This document shows, piece by piece, positions 1 to 8,939 of a stretch of DNA of 64,000 bases; the first letter of the stretch is position 1; each line of letters starts with the position of its first letter. The notes beneath the pieces were generated by a model that had not been told where the DNA came from, did no database searches, and saw only the letters and a program-made list of their open reading frames with translations. The DNA is from Cellulomonas fimi. GTDB lineage: Bacteria > Actinomycetota > Actinomycetes > Actinomycetales > Cellulomonadaceae. Position numbers and translations under genes: made by a program. Location: contig NZ_JAPESW010000013.1 of NCBI RefSeq assembly GCF_028527925.1, positions 33,854-97,853 of the forward strand, read 5' to 3'.

Positions 1-1895
1 ACGCCGTCGCGAGCGAGTGCACCTCGACGATCGGCCCCGCCGGGTTCGGGTACGTGCAGGTGTCGCCCCCGCAGGAGCACGTCACCGGCGGGCAGTGGTG
101 GACGTCCTACCAGCCGGTGAGCTACCGCATCGAGTCGAAGCTCGGCACGCGCGAGGAGTTCCGCGCGATGGTCTCGACGTGCCGCGCCGCGGGTGTCGGG
201 GTCATCGCCGACGCCGTCCTCAACCACATGACGGGCGCGGACCGGGGGAGCGGCACCGGCGTCGCCGGGTCGTCGTTCGGTGTCGACTCGTTCCCGGGGA
301 TCTACGGTGCGGCCGACTTCAACGACTGCCGGTCCAACATCGCGAGCTACGGCGACCGCTACCAGGTGCAGAACTGCCGGCTGGTGTCGCTGCAGGACCT
401 GCGCACCGGTTCGTCGTACGTCCGGGACCGGCTCGCCGGGTACCTGAACGACCTGCTGAGCCTCGGCGTCGCGGGCTTCCGCATCGACGCCGCCAAGCAC
501 ATCCCCGCCGCCGACCTCGCCGCGATCAAGAGCCGGCTCACGAACCCGGACGTGTTCTGGGTGCACGAGGTCATCGGCGCGAGCGGTGAGCCCGTCCAGC
601 CGTCCGAGTACCTCGGCAGCGGCGACTCGCACGAGTTCTTCTACGGCCGCCGGCTCAAGGCGGCCTTCGACGGCAACCTCGCCGACCTGCGCACGATCGC
701 CGACGGGCTGCTGCCGTCGTCGTCGGCGGGGACGTTCGTCGACAACCACGACACCGAGCGCAACGGCGAGACGCTCAGCTACAAGCGCGGCGCCGAGTAC
801 CGGCTCGCGAACGTGTTCCTGCTCGCGCACCCCTACGGCGCGCCGTCCGTCTACAGCGGCTACACCCGGGACGACAAGGACGCCGGCGCGCCCGGTGCCT
901 CGGCGACGAGCGTGCCCGACGCGTCGTGCGCCGACAGCCGGTGGGTCTGCACGCAGCGGTGGACCGAGGTGCAGGGCATGGTCGGCTTCCACAACACCGT
1001 CGGCAGCGCGCCGCTCGTGCAGTGGACCGACGACGGCTCGCAGCTCATCGGGTTCGGGCGCGGCGACCGCGGGTACGTCGCGCTCAACGACCACGACCAG
1101 CCCGTCACGCGCACCTTCCAGACGTCGATGCCCGCGGGCTCCTACTGCGACGTCGTCGCGTCCGCGACCTGCGCGTCGACCGTGACCGTGTCGTCGTCGG
1201 GCACCTTCACCGCGACCGTCCCCGCGCACGGCGCCGTCGCGATCCACGTCGGCCGTCCCGGCGGGCAGCCGACCGCGAGCACGACCGTCTACTACGCGAC
1301 GACGCCCGGCTGGTCCGCCTACCGGATCCACCACCGCGTCGGCTCCGGCGCGTGGACGGCCGTCCCCGGCGTCGAGATGGCGCCCGCGTGCACCGGCTGG
1401 GTGTCGCGCGAGATCGCGACCGGCGGAGCAACCGTGACCGCCGCGTTCACCAACGGCACCGGGACGTGGGACAACAACGGCGGCCGCGACTACACGCTCA
1501 CCGGCGCGGCCGTGCGCGTCGACGGCGGCGTCGTCACGCCCGGCAGCCCCTGCGGGTCCACACCGACGCCCACCCCGACGCCGACGCCCACCCCGACCTC
1601 GTCGACTGCTGTCGTCTCGTTCGGCGTGCAGGCCACGACGGCGTGGGGCCAGAACGTCTTCGTGGTCGGCGACGCCGGCGTGCTCGGCGGCTGGGACCCG
1701 GCGCGCGCCGTCCCGCTCTCGTCGGCCGCCTACCCCGTGTGGCGCGCGTCGGTCACGCTGCCCGCGGGCGCGACGGTGCAGTACAAGTACGTCCGGAAGG
1801 ATGCCGCGGGTGCCGTGACGTGGGAGAGCGGGGCGAACCGCACGGTGACCGTGCCGTCGTCGGGGACGCTCACGCTCGACGACGCCTGGCGCTGA
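1..1895 (+). CDS. Secreted alpha-amylase with starch-binding modules (5' partial)
   Basis: GH13 alpha-amylase that hydrolyses alpha-1,4 links in starch; the reading frame is open from base 3, so the N-terminus and signal peptide lie outside the window. The three catalytic acids are visible: nucleophile Asp in GFRIDAAKH (codon 486-488), acid/base Glu in WVHEVI (567-569) and the transition-state Asp in FVDNHDTERN (750-752). After the GH13 C-terminal beta domain come a CBM25-like module (about 1270-1560), a Thr-Pro linker (about 1561-1608) and a CBM20-like starch-binding module ending at the stop. The domain order catalytic-CBM25-linker-CBM20 suits an extracellular raw-starch enzyme. A strong hairpin follows at once. 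The family call is secure; the exact CBM family of the first module is less so. Confidence 0.93.
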   Translation, partial: AVASECTSTIGPAGFGYVQVSPPQEHVTGGQWWTSYQPVSYRIESKLGTREEFRAMVSTCRAAGVGVIADAVLNHMTGADRGSGTGVAGSSFGVDSFPGIYGAADFNDCRSNIASYGDRYQVQNCRLVSLQDLRTGSSYVRDRLAGYLNDLLSLGVAGFRIDAAKHIPAADLAAIKSRLTNPDVFWVHEVIGASGEPVQPSEYLGSGDSHEFFYGRRLKAAFDGNLADLRTIADGLLPSSSAGTFVDNHDTERNGETLSYKRGAEYRLANVFLLAHPYGAPSVYSGYTRDDKDAGAPGASATSVPDASCADSRWVCTQRWTEVQGMVGFHNTVGSAPLVQWTDDGSQLIGFGRGDRGYVALNDHDQPVTRTFQTSMPAGSYCDVVASATCASTVTVSSSGTFTATVPAHGAVAIHVGRPGGQPTASTTVYYATTPGWSAYRIHHRVGSGAWTAVPGVEMAPACTGWVSREIATGGATVTAAFTNGTGTWDNNGGRDYTLTGAAVRVDGGVVTPGSPCGSTPTPTPTPTPTPTSSTAVVSFGVQATTAWGQNVFVVGDAGVLGGWDPARAVPLSSAAYPVWRASVTLPAGATVQYKYVRKDAAGAVTWESGANRTVTVPSSGTLTLDDAWR

Positions 1896-1900
1896 GACCG

Positions 1901-1937
1901 CACGCGGCCCGTCCTCCGACCACGGACGGGCCGCGTG
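1901..1937 (+). terminator. Rho-independent-type terminator of the amylase gene
   Basis: A perfect 14-bp inverted repeat (1901-1914 with 1924-1937) encloses a 9-base loop and starts 6 bases after the amylase stop. There is no U tract, as is usual in GC-rich actinobacteria. The hairpin also lies beyond the end of the convergent minus-strand operon, so it may stop transcription from both sides. Confidence 0.8.
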
Positions 1938-2053
1938 CTCGCCGAGGATCGGTGCCGTGTCGCGTCGGCGTCGCAGCGGTCCGCGCCACCGGGGGCGCAC
2001 CGCCGTCCGACCGGGCCGACAGCCGCAGCGCGGGGACGACGACCGCTGTCGCG

Positions 2054-2629
2054 TCAGCCCTTCGCGGCCTTGGCGGCCGCCTTCGCCGCCTGCTTCGTCG
2101 CGCGGACCTCGGCGAGCGACGTCGGGTCGGTCACGTCGGCGATCGACCGGCGCGCGTCGACCTCGCCGTAAGCGCCGGACGCCTCGCGCCAGCCCTCGGG
2201 CTCCACGCCGTACTGCTTCCCGAGCAGCGCGAGGAAGATCCGCGCCTTCTGGTCGCCGAACCCGGGCAGCGCCTTGAGGCGCTTGAGCACCGTCGCGCCG
2301 TCCGGGTCGCCCGTCGTCCAGATGCGGGCGACGTCGCCGTGGTAGGTCTCGACGATCTCGCGCGCGACCGCCTGGATGCGGCCCGCCATCGAGCCGGGGT
2401 AGCGGTGCACCGCCGGCGGGGTCGAGCACAGCGCGACGAACTCGTCGGGGTCGGCGTCCGCGACCTGGTGCACGTCGAGCCCGCCCATGCGCTCAGCGAT
2501 CTTCGCCGGCCCGGCGAACGCGCTCTCCATCGTCACCTGCTGGTCGAGCAGCATCCCGATCAGGAGCGCGAACGGGTCCTCGGAGAGCAGTCGGTCCGCG
2601 GCGTAGTCGCCGGTCAGCCAGAGCGTCAT
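2054..2629 (-). CDS. HhH-GPD family base-excision repair protein
   Basis: A 191-residue protein of the HhH-GPD superfamily (endonuclease III/AlkA-type DNA glycosylases), in the short actinobacterial form. The N-terminal part reads DPFALLIGMLLDQQVTMESA, matching the helix bundle. The helix-hairpin-helix follows near LKALPGFGDQKARIFLALLG, with the GFG turn and a Lys-Ala after it. No iron-sulfur cysteine cluster is present. The basic, alanine-rich C-terminal tail (KQAAKAAAKAAKG) could bind DNA. The start ATG overlaps the cofC stop by 4 bases, so it is translated as the last gene of the F420 operon. Its substrate cannot be told from sequence. Confidence 0.8.
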   Translation of the reverse strand: MTLWLTGDYAADRLLSEDPFALLIGMLLDQQVTMESAFAGPAKIAERMGGLDVHQVADADPDEFVALCSTPPAVHRYPGSMAGRIQAVAREIVETYHGDVARIWTTGDPDGATVLKRLKALPGFGDQKARIFLALLGKQYGVEPEGWREASGAYGEVDARRSIADVTDPTSLAEVRATKQAAKAAAKAAKG

Positions 2630-3255
2630 GCGCCCATCCTGGCCTGCGCGCCCGGCGCGTGGGCACCCGGCGCGTCGACGAGCGTGTCGAGGTCGGCGGG
2701 CTCGTCGACGTCGTGCCGCAGCGTGGAGTCGACCGGCAGCTCGAGCGCGACGTGCCCGGCGGCGGTGTGGCGCGCGGACGAGCCGGTGCCGAAGGCGGGT
2801 CGCAGGGCGGATCCGGGGGCGGCGGTGAGCAGCGTCGTGCCCGTGCCGGCCGCGTCGGGGACGTGCGTGCGGGGGTGGGCGGCGGCCCGACGCAACGCCT
2901 CGTCGAGGTCGGCGGGACGCAGCCGGGGAAGGTCACCGAGCAGTGCGGCGACCGGTGCGTCCGGGGTGCGGGCGCGCACGACCGCCTCGCCCGCCAGGAC
3001 TGCCGCGTCGAGCCCGCCGCCCGGCGGCTCGTCGACGACGACCGCGCCGCCGCGCTGCGCCCACGACGCGAGCACCCGGTCGGGCGTCACGAGCACCACA
3101 CCCTCGACCTCGGAGGCGGCCGACGCCGCGGCGAGCGTGTCGAGGGCCATCGAGCGGACGAACCGGCCGCGCTCGCCCGGTGCGAGGACGTCGGCGAGGC
3201 GGGACTTGCCCCGGTCGGCGTCCTTGACGGGGACGACGACCCACCATCCGGTCAC
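2626..3255 (-). CDS. cofC: 2-phospho-L-lactate / phosphoenolpyruvate guanylyltransferase (CofC/FbiD)
   Basis: A 209-residue nucleotidyltransferase that activates 2-phospholactate or phosphoenolpyruvate with GTP, giving the substrate CofD needs for coenzyme F420 synthesis. The N-terminus WWVVVPVKDADRGKSRLAD is the typical CofC nucleotide-binding start, and GDLPRLRPADLDEAL is the conserved GDLP motif. The GTG start at 3255 overlaps the cofD stop (GTGA), implying coupled translation; longer in-frame extensions upstream run antisense through cofD and are not credible. In actinobacteria the preferred substrate is thought to be phosphoenolpyruvate, but that cannot be read from the sequence. Confidence 0.9.
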   Translation of the reverse strand: MTGWWVVVPVKDADRGKSRLADVLAPGERGRFVRSMALDTLAAASAASEVEGVVLVTPDRVLASWAQRGGAVVVDEPPGGGLDAAVLAGEAVVRARTPDAPVAALLGDLPRLRPADLDEALRRAAAHPRTHVPDAAGTGTTLLTAAPGSALRPAFGTGSSARHTAAGHVALELPVDSTLRHDVDEPADLDTLVDAPGAHAPGAQARMGA

Positions 3256-4234
3256 GGCGCCCGGTCCACGAGGGAGAGCGCCCGCGCGGCGATCGCGGCG
3301 GTCGCGGGGACGTCCGTCATGAGGGTCGGGGCGGACTCGACGCGCCATCCCTCGGACCGCAGCGGCTCGACGACCGCCGCGTCGGTGTCGTCGACGAGCC
3401 ACGCGTCGAGCACGCCGCCGTCGGCCCGGCGGCCGTAGTGACGTGCGACCGCGTCGGCCGCGGTCTCGACGCCGATCGCCGTGAGGCACGCGTCGGCCAT
3501 GCCGCGCACGGGTGCGCCGCCGATCACCGGGCTGACGCCGACGACCGGGGCGGGCGTGGCGCGCAGCGCGTCGCGGATGCCGGGCACGCCGAGGATCGTG
3601 CCGACGGACACGACGGGGTTCGACGGCGGCACCATGACGACGTCCGCGTCGGCGAGCGCGTCGAGCACGCCGGGGGCCGGCTCGGCGACGGCCACGTCGG
3701 CCTGGTGGAAGGCGCGCGCGGGGATCGAGGCGCGGTGCAGCACCCACCACTCCTCGAAGTGCATCGTGCGGCCGTCGACGGTCTCGACCGACGTCTCGAC
3801 CTCGCTGTCCGTCATCGGCAGCAGCGTCACGCCCGGCTTCCACCGCTCGGCGAGCCGGGCGGTCACGGTGGACAGTGGGATGCCGGACAGCAGCAGCTCG
3901 GTGCGGGCCAGGTGGGTCGCGAGGTCGAGGTCGCCGAGCGTGAACCACTCCCAGCCGAGCCCGTAGGCGGCGAGGTCGTCGGACACGCGGCGGCTCTCGT
4001 CACGGCGGCCCCAGCCCTGCTCCTCGTGCACCACGCCGCCGAGCGTGTACATGAGGGTGTCGAGGTCGGGGCAGACGCGCACGCCGTGCAGCCAGAGGTC
4101 GTCGCCGGTGTTGGCCACGACCGTGACCTGCGCGGTCGTGCCGCCGGAGCCGTCGGGCAGCCGGTCGCGCAGCAGCGCGAGCAGCCCGCGCGTGAAGCGC
4201 GCGCCGCCGACGCCGCCGGACAGGACGGTGATCC

Positions 4235-4238
<4 letters not shown>
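3252..4238 (-). CDS. cofD: 2-phospho-L-lactate transferase (CofD/FbiA)
   Basis: A 328-residue enzyme that joins the phospholactyl (or enolpyruvyl) group to the deazaflavin FO, giving F420-0 or its dehydro form. It opens with MRITVLSGGVGGARFTRGL, the family's nucleotide-binding loop, followed by VVANTGDDLWLHGVRVCPDLD and DVVMVPPSNPVVSVG, all typical of CofD. Full length for the family. The ATG at 4238 follows the importer ATPase gene with a 4-base overlap. Having cofD next to cofC shows the cell can build F420-0 if FO is available; the FO synthase (fbiC) and the glutamyl ligase (cofE/fbiB) are not in this window. Confidence 0.94.
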
Positions 4239-5037
<799 letters not shown>

Positions 5038-5047
<10 letters not shown>

Positions 5048-6117
5048 GCCGACCCCCGGCCCCGGCGCAGCAGCACCGCGAACACCGGCACGCCGATGAG
5101 TGCCGTCACGATCCCGACGGGCAGCTCGCGCGGGTCGAAGAGCGTGCGCGCGAGCGTGTCCGCCCAGACGAGGAACACCGCGCCGGCGAGCGCCGCGACG
5201 GGCAGCAGGCGGCGGTGCGCGGGGCCGGTGAGCGACCCGACGGCGTGCGGCAGCACGAGCCCGACGAAGCCGATCGCGCCGCTCACCGCGACCATCGCGC
5301 CCGTGAGCAGCGCGACGAGCGTCATGAGCGTCCACCGCGTGCGGTCGACGCCGACGCCGAGCGCGGCGGCGGCCGTGTCGCCGAACGCGAACGCGTCGAG
5401 CCGTACGCCGGCGAGCACGACGAGCGTCCCGACGACCAGCACCGCGCCGCCGGCGATCGCGACCGACGACCACGTGGCGCCCGCGAGCGAGCCGAGCAGC
5501 CAGGACAGGATCTCGCGGTAGGAGTCGCCGGTCGCGGTCCAGAAGATGACGAACGACGTGCCCGCGGCGCACAGCTGCGACACGGCCAGCCCGGCGAGCA
5601 CCGTGCGGCCCGGCGTCAGCGTGCCACCCGAGCGGGCCAGCGCGAGCGTCGCCACCAGCGCCGCCATCGCCCCGACGAACGCGGCGACCGGCAGCAGAAC
5701 GGTGACGCCGACGACGAGCACCGCGACGGCCCCGAGCGACGCGCCCGACGACAGCCCCAGGAGGTAGGGGTCGGCGAGCGGGTTGCGCGTGAGGCTCTGC
5801 ATGACGGCACCGGCGAGCGCCAGTCCCGCGCCCACCGCGGCTGCCGTGAGCACGCGGGGCAGGCGCAGCTCCCAGACGATCGCGTCGTGCAGGGGCGCGA
5901 CGGGTGCGACGTCGAGCCCGAGGTGCCCGGCGATGCTGCGCGCGACCTCGCCGACGCTCAGGTCGGCCGGCCCGATCGTCACGGTGACGAGGACCGTGCC
6001 GACGAGCGCCACGAGGCCGACGGCGACGAGGAGCGCGAGCCGGGTGCGCGCGGGCGCCGCCGTCGGCGGGGCGGGCGGCGCGGTGGTGCGGGGGACGGTG
6101 GCGGTCGTCGTCGTCAC
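5038..6117 (-). CDS. FecCD-type ABC permease, proposed F420-0/FO importer
   Basis: A 359-residue integral membrane protein of the BtuC/FecCD family with about ten hydrophobic segments. Family motifs include LPRVLTAAAVGAGLALAGA, the stretch NPLADPYLLGLSSGASLGAV and, near the C-terminus, DTLARTLFDPRELPVGIVTA. The N-terminal ~30 residues are Thr/Pro/Ala-rich and cytoplasmic. The GTG start at 6117 overlaps the stop of the binding-protein gene (GTGA). It should form the channel of the importer with the ATPase downstream. Cobalamin or siderophore uptake would look alike at this level; the cofDC context is the reason for the F420-precursor assignment. Confidence 0.82.
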
Positions 6118-7136
6118 CCCTCGGCCGGCGCGTCGTCCAGCGCGGCGACCTGCTCGGCGATCGACGCGACGGCCTCGGCGTTGCGCACACCGGCCTCGGT
6201 CGCCGCGAACGGCACGGTGACGTAGCGCTTCTCGCGCACCGCGGTGAGCTGCGACGTCGCCGGGTTGGACTCGAGCAGCGCGATCTTGCTGTCGGCGGTG
6301 TTCCACGACGCGTCGACGAGCACGATCACGTCGGGGTCGGCTGCGACGACCTGCTCCCACCCGACCGACGTCCACGTGTCGTGCACGTCGCCGAAGACGT
6401 TGGTCAGCCCGGCGGCGTCGAGGATCATCTGCGGCGCGCCGATGCCTGCGCCGACGTACGGGCTGTCGGTGCCCGACGAGTACCAGAGCGCGGTCGTCGG
6501 CCCGGCGGGCTGCTCGACGTCCGCGAGCGTCTCGCGCTGCGCCGCGATGAGCTCCTCGGCGCGGTCCTGCACGCCGAACAGCGACGCGACCTCACGGATC
6601 TCGTCCTCGACGACGTCGAACGTCAGCGGGTCGGGCTGGTAGCCCTCCTCCTTGCACGCGGCGGGGGAGACGTAGGTGCCGATCCCCAGCGCGGCCAGCC
6701 CGGCGCGGTCGCCCGCGCCGTCCGCGGAGAAGTTCGACTCCCACCCCGCGTAGACGAAGTCCGGCTCGAGCGCGAGCAGCGCCTCCTGGCCGGGCACCTT
6801 GTCGGACACGACAGGGATCGCGTCGTACGCGTCGGCCCACTGCTCCGGCACCGGTCCGTCGGCGAACGCGGTGCCGACGACACGGTCCTCGAGGCCGAGC
6901 GCGAGCAGCATCTCGGTCGACGTCGACTTGACGGTCACGACGCGCTCGGGCGGGGCGTCGACGGTCACGGGCGTGCCGCAGTTGTCGAGGTCGACGGGCG
7001 TGAAGCCGCCGGGCTGCGACGCGGCAGCGGTCGGCGACGAGGTGCCCGACGCGTCGGACGCGCACGCCGACAGCCCGAGGGCGAGCGCGGCAGCGGCGAC
7101 GAGGGGCACGAGGGGACGGCGGGTGGGGCGGGGCAT
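6114..7136 (-). CDS. Substrate-binding lipoprotein, proposed F420-0/FO importer
   Basis: A 340-residue periplasmic-binding-protein-like lipoprotein of the BtuF/FepB fold. The N-terminus MPRPTRRPLVPLV...LGLSACAS holds a signal peptide and a lipobox (LSAC), so the mature protein is anchored by Cys. A TroA-like fold follows: PPERVVTVKSTSTEMLLALG, then ALLALEPDFVYAGWESN. First gene of the operon; ATG 7136 has a GGAG sequence a few bases upstream. It is preceded by the five-hairpin leader. Known family: a clade found with the F420-linked transporter cassette; similarity to B12 and heme binders cannot be excluded from sequence alone. Confidence 0.82.
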   Translation of the reverse strand: MPRPTRRPLVPLVAAAALALGLSACASDASGTSSPTAAASQPGGFTPVDLDNCGTPVTVDAPPERVVTVKSTSTEMLLALGLEDRVVGTAFADGPVPEQWADAYDAIPVVSDKVPGQEALLALEPDFVYAGWESNFSADGAGDRAGLAALGIGTYVSPAACKEEGYQPDPLTFDVVEDEIREVASLFGVQDRAEELIAAQRETLADVEQPAGPTTALWYSSGTDSPYVGAGIGAPQMILDAAGLTNVFGDVHDTWTSVGWEQVVAADPDVIVLVDASWNTADSKIALLESNPATSQLTAVREKRYVTVPFAATEAGVRNAEAVASIAEQVAALDDAPAEG

Positions 7137-7285
7137 CGACACTCCGGGACTGGACGCAGGGGCGACCCCTGCTCGGGCGGGGGTGCGCTGCGCTGCGCAC
7201 GACGGGACGGGTGCACGTCGCACCCCGGAGGGCCGCCGAGTGCCGGGCGGCTCGACCCGGTCAGCAGGACCGGGTTCCGTCTCCC
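7137..7285 (-). promoter_or_regulatory. Structured 5' leader of the F420/ABC operon (candidate cis-regulatory RNA)
   Basis: The transcript leader (~145 nt) can form five successive perfect hairpins, given here in plus-strand positions from 5' to 3' of the RNA: 7255-7275 (8-bp stem), 7232-7251 (6 bp), 7209-7225 (6 bp), 7183-7200 (6 bp) and 7156-7172 (7 bp). The first two are separated by only a few bases, and the stretch around the first hairpin faintly recalls the cobalamin aptamer core, but I do not find a B12 box. No known riboswitch class is recognised. Stability was judged by eye only. Confidence 0.5.
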
Positions 7286-7316
7286 ACCCTAGGCCGCTGC
7301 GGCACCGGTTCCGCAA
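7286..7316 (-). promoter_or_regulatory. Probable promoter of the F420/ABC operon
   Basis: On the minus strand a TTGCGG -35-like box (plus positions 7311-7316) and a TAGGGT -10 box (7286-7291) are 19 bases apart. TAGGGT recurs upstream of several other genes here. The spacing is slightly long, so the -10 is better supported than the -35. Confidence 0.45.
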
Positions 7317-7344
7317 CCTGGCGTCCGCGGTGCGACCTGCGGCG

Positions 7345-8682
7345 TCACGGGCGGGCGGCGAGCGCGAGGGCCTGGGCGACCTCGGCGACGTCGTCGGACA
7401 GCAGTCCGACCGTGACGCGCAGGTGCGGGGCCTGGTCGTCGGCGCCGTTCGCGACGAACGGCGTGCCGGGCGCCGCGCGGATCCCCGCGGCCTCGAGCCG
7501 CAGGAGCGCGGTGCGCTCGTCGTGCACCGGCAGCCACAGGTTGATGCCGTCGCCGCCGTCGACGTGCACGTCGAGCGTCGCGAGCGCGGTCGTGAGCGCG
7601 CGGCGGCGTGCGAAGTAGACGCGGCGGGCGTGCGCGACGGCGTCGATCGCGGCGGGGTCGGTGAGCAGGTCGACGAGCACGTGCTGCAGCAGGCGGCTGG
7701 TCCAGCCGGGGCCGAGCATGCGGCGTGCGACGAGCGCGTCGAGCACGCGGGCGGGCCCGCCGACGGCCGCGAGCCGCAGGTCGGGTCCGTGCGACTTCGA
7801 GTACGAGCGGACGTGCACGGTCGCGTCGGGCAGCCAGGTCCCGAGCGAGACGTCGCGCGCGGACGAGATCTGCCCGCAGTGGTCGTCCTCGATCACGGTC
7901 ACGGCGGTCGCCGCGGGCACGCGGCGGACGACGGCGGCGAGCTCACGGGCACGCGTCGGGGTCAGCGACACCCCCGTCGGGTTCTGCGCGCGCGGCTGCA
8001 GCACGACGACGCTCGCGCCGGCCGCCAGCGCACGGGCCAGGGAGTCGGGGCGCATGCCGTTGCGGTCGAGCGCGACGGGCACGCGCTGGAGGCCGAGCTG
8101 GTCGAGCAGGTCGAACAGCGGCGGGAAGCCGGGGTCCTCGACGGCCACCCGGTCGCCGAACGACGCGACCTGCTCGAGCGTGCGGCTGATCGCGTCGACC
8201 GCGCCGTCGACGACCGTGAGCCGCTGCGGCACGAACGGCCACGACTCGCGCAGCAGGGACTCGAGCTCGGGCACGAGCGGCGCCGACAGGTAGGTGCCGG
8301 CCTCGGCCGCGGGTGTGCGGGCGGCGACGCGCGCGAGCGCGGGACCGAGCGAGGGGAGCAGGTCGGGGTCGGGCGTGCCGGTCGACAGGTCGAGCCGGGC
8401 CGGTGCGCCCTCCGCGAGGTCGCGGTAGCGCGGCGGGAGCCAGGCCGCGGGCGGCGGGAGGACGAACGTGCCGGCACGCCCGCGCGACGCGACGAGCCCG
8501 ACGGTCGCGAGGGCCTGGAACGCGCCGCTCACCGTCGCGGGGCTCACGCCCAGGTCGACGGCGAGCGCCCGGACGGTCGGCAGCCGGTCGCCGGGGACGA
8601 GCTCGCCGCCGTGCACCAGCCGGGCCACCGCGGCCGCGATGCCGCGCGGCGACCGGTCGTCGACGTGGGTGGCCAGGTCCAT
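7345..8682 (-). CDS. MocR/GabR-type regulator (GntR wHTH fused to PLP aminotransferase domain)
   Basis: A 445-residue fusion regulator. Residues ~1-75 form a GntR winged helix (PGDRLPTVRALAVDLGVSPATVSGAFQAL). The rest is a fold-type I aminotransferase domain with QPRAQNPTGVSLT, the EDDHCGQI segment and the PLP-binding lysine in SYSKSHGP (Lys296). Such proteins are PLP-binding activators or repressors, often of neighbouring amine-metabolism genes; GabR, for example, senses GABA plus PLP. It is divergent from the pyrimidine operon, 257 bases away, and probably controls it. Beta-alanine, which that pathway would release, is a reasonable ligand guess. It is also upstream of the F420 operon on the same strand but that operon has its own promoter. 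Confidence 0.88.
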   Translation of the reverse strand: MDLATHVDDRSPRGIAAAVARLVHGGELVPGDRLPTVRALAVDLGVSPATVSGAFQALATVGLVASRGRAGTFVLPPPAAWLPPRYRDLAEGAPARLDLSTGTPDPDLLPSLGPALARVAARTPAAEAGTYLSAPLVPELESLLRESWPFVPQRLTVVDGAVDAISRTLEQVASFGDRVAVEDPGFPPLFDLLDQLGLQRVPVALDRNGMRPDSLARALAAGASVVVLQPRAQNPTGVSLTPTRARELAAVVRRVPAATAVTVIEDDHCGQISSARDVSLGTWLPDATVHVRSYSKSHGPDLRLAAVGGPARVLDALVARRMLGPGWTSRLLQHVLVDLLTDPAAIDAVAHARRVYFARRRALTTALATLDVHVDGGDGINLWLPVHDERTALLRLEAAGIRAAPGTPFVANGADDQAPHLRVTVGLLSDDVAEVAQALALAARP

Positions 8683-8786
8683 GGCCGCAGCATGCCCGGG
8701 GCGACGACGCCGACCCGGCGAAGCACCGGACGATCCGGACGCCGGTCGCAGGTGTTTACACGCGGCCCGTCGTTGTTCGCGCGGCG

Positions 8787-8812
8787 GAAACGAGGGGTAA
8801 CCCCGCAGAAAT
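8787..8812 (+). promoter_or_regulatory. GlnR-like nitrogen-control boxes before the pyrimidine operon
   Basis: The divergent spacer 8683-8939 contains GAAAC (8787-8791), 5 bases, GTAAC (8797-8801), 6 bases, GAAAT (8808-8812). This is close to the actinobacterial GlnR pattern GTnAC-n6-GaAAC repeated every ~11 bases. A similar series is upstream of amtB in this window. A GTTTACAC element (8754-8761) lies further upstream. No convincing -10/-35 pair is seen, in line with an activated promoter. Assignment to GlnR rests on pattern only. Confidence 0.45.
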
Positions 8813-8939
8813 GTTCAACGCCGACAGTCACATTCCAGGCGACGGGGCCCGGCCCGGCAGGCAGGACCCGTCGCACGACGTGGGACCGCGGCACCGCGGC
8901 CGGGACCCGCCGCCGGCCGACCGAGGACCGGAGGACCCC

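Noticed and set aside
1561..1608. Tandem repeat as a mobile or CRISPR-like element
   Set aside because: It encodes the Thr-Pro linker between carbohydrate-binding modules; the repeat comes from protein composition.
7137..7285. Cobalamin riboswitch before the ABC/cof operon
   Set aside because: Only a loose likeness around the first hairpin; the B12 box and the conserved core segments are missing, so it is kept as an unclassified structured leader.
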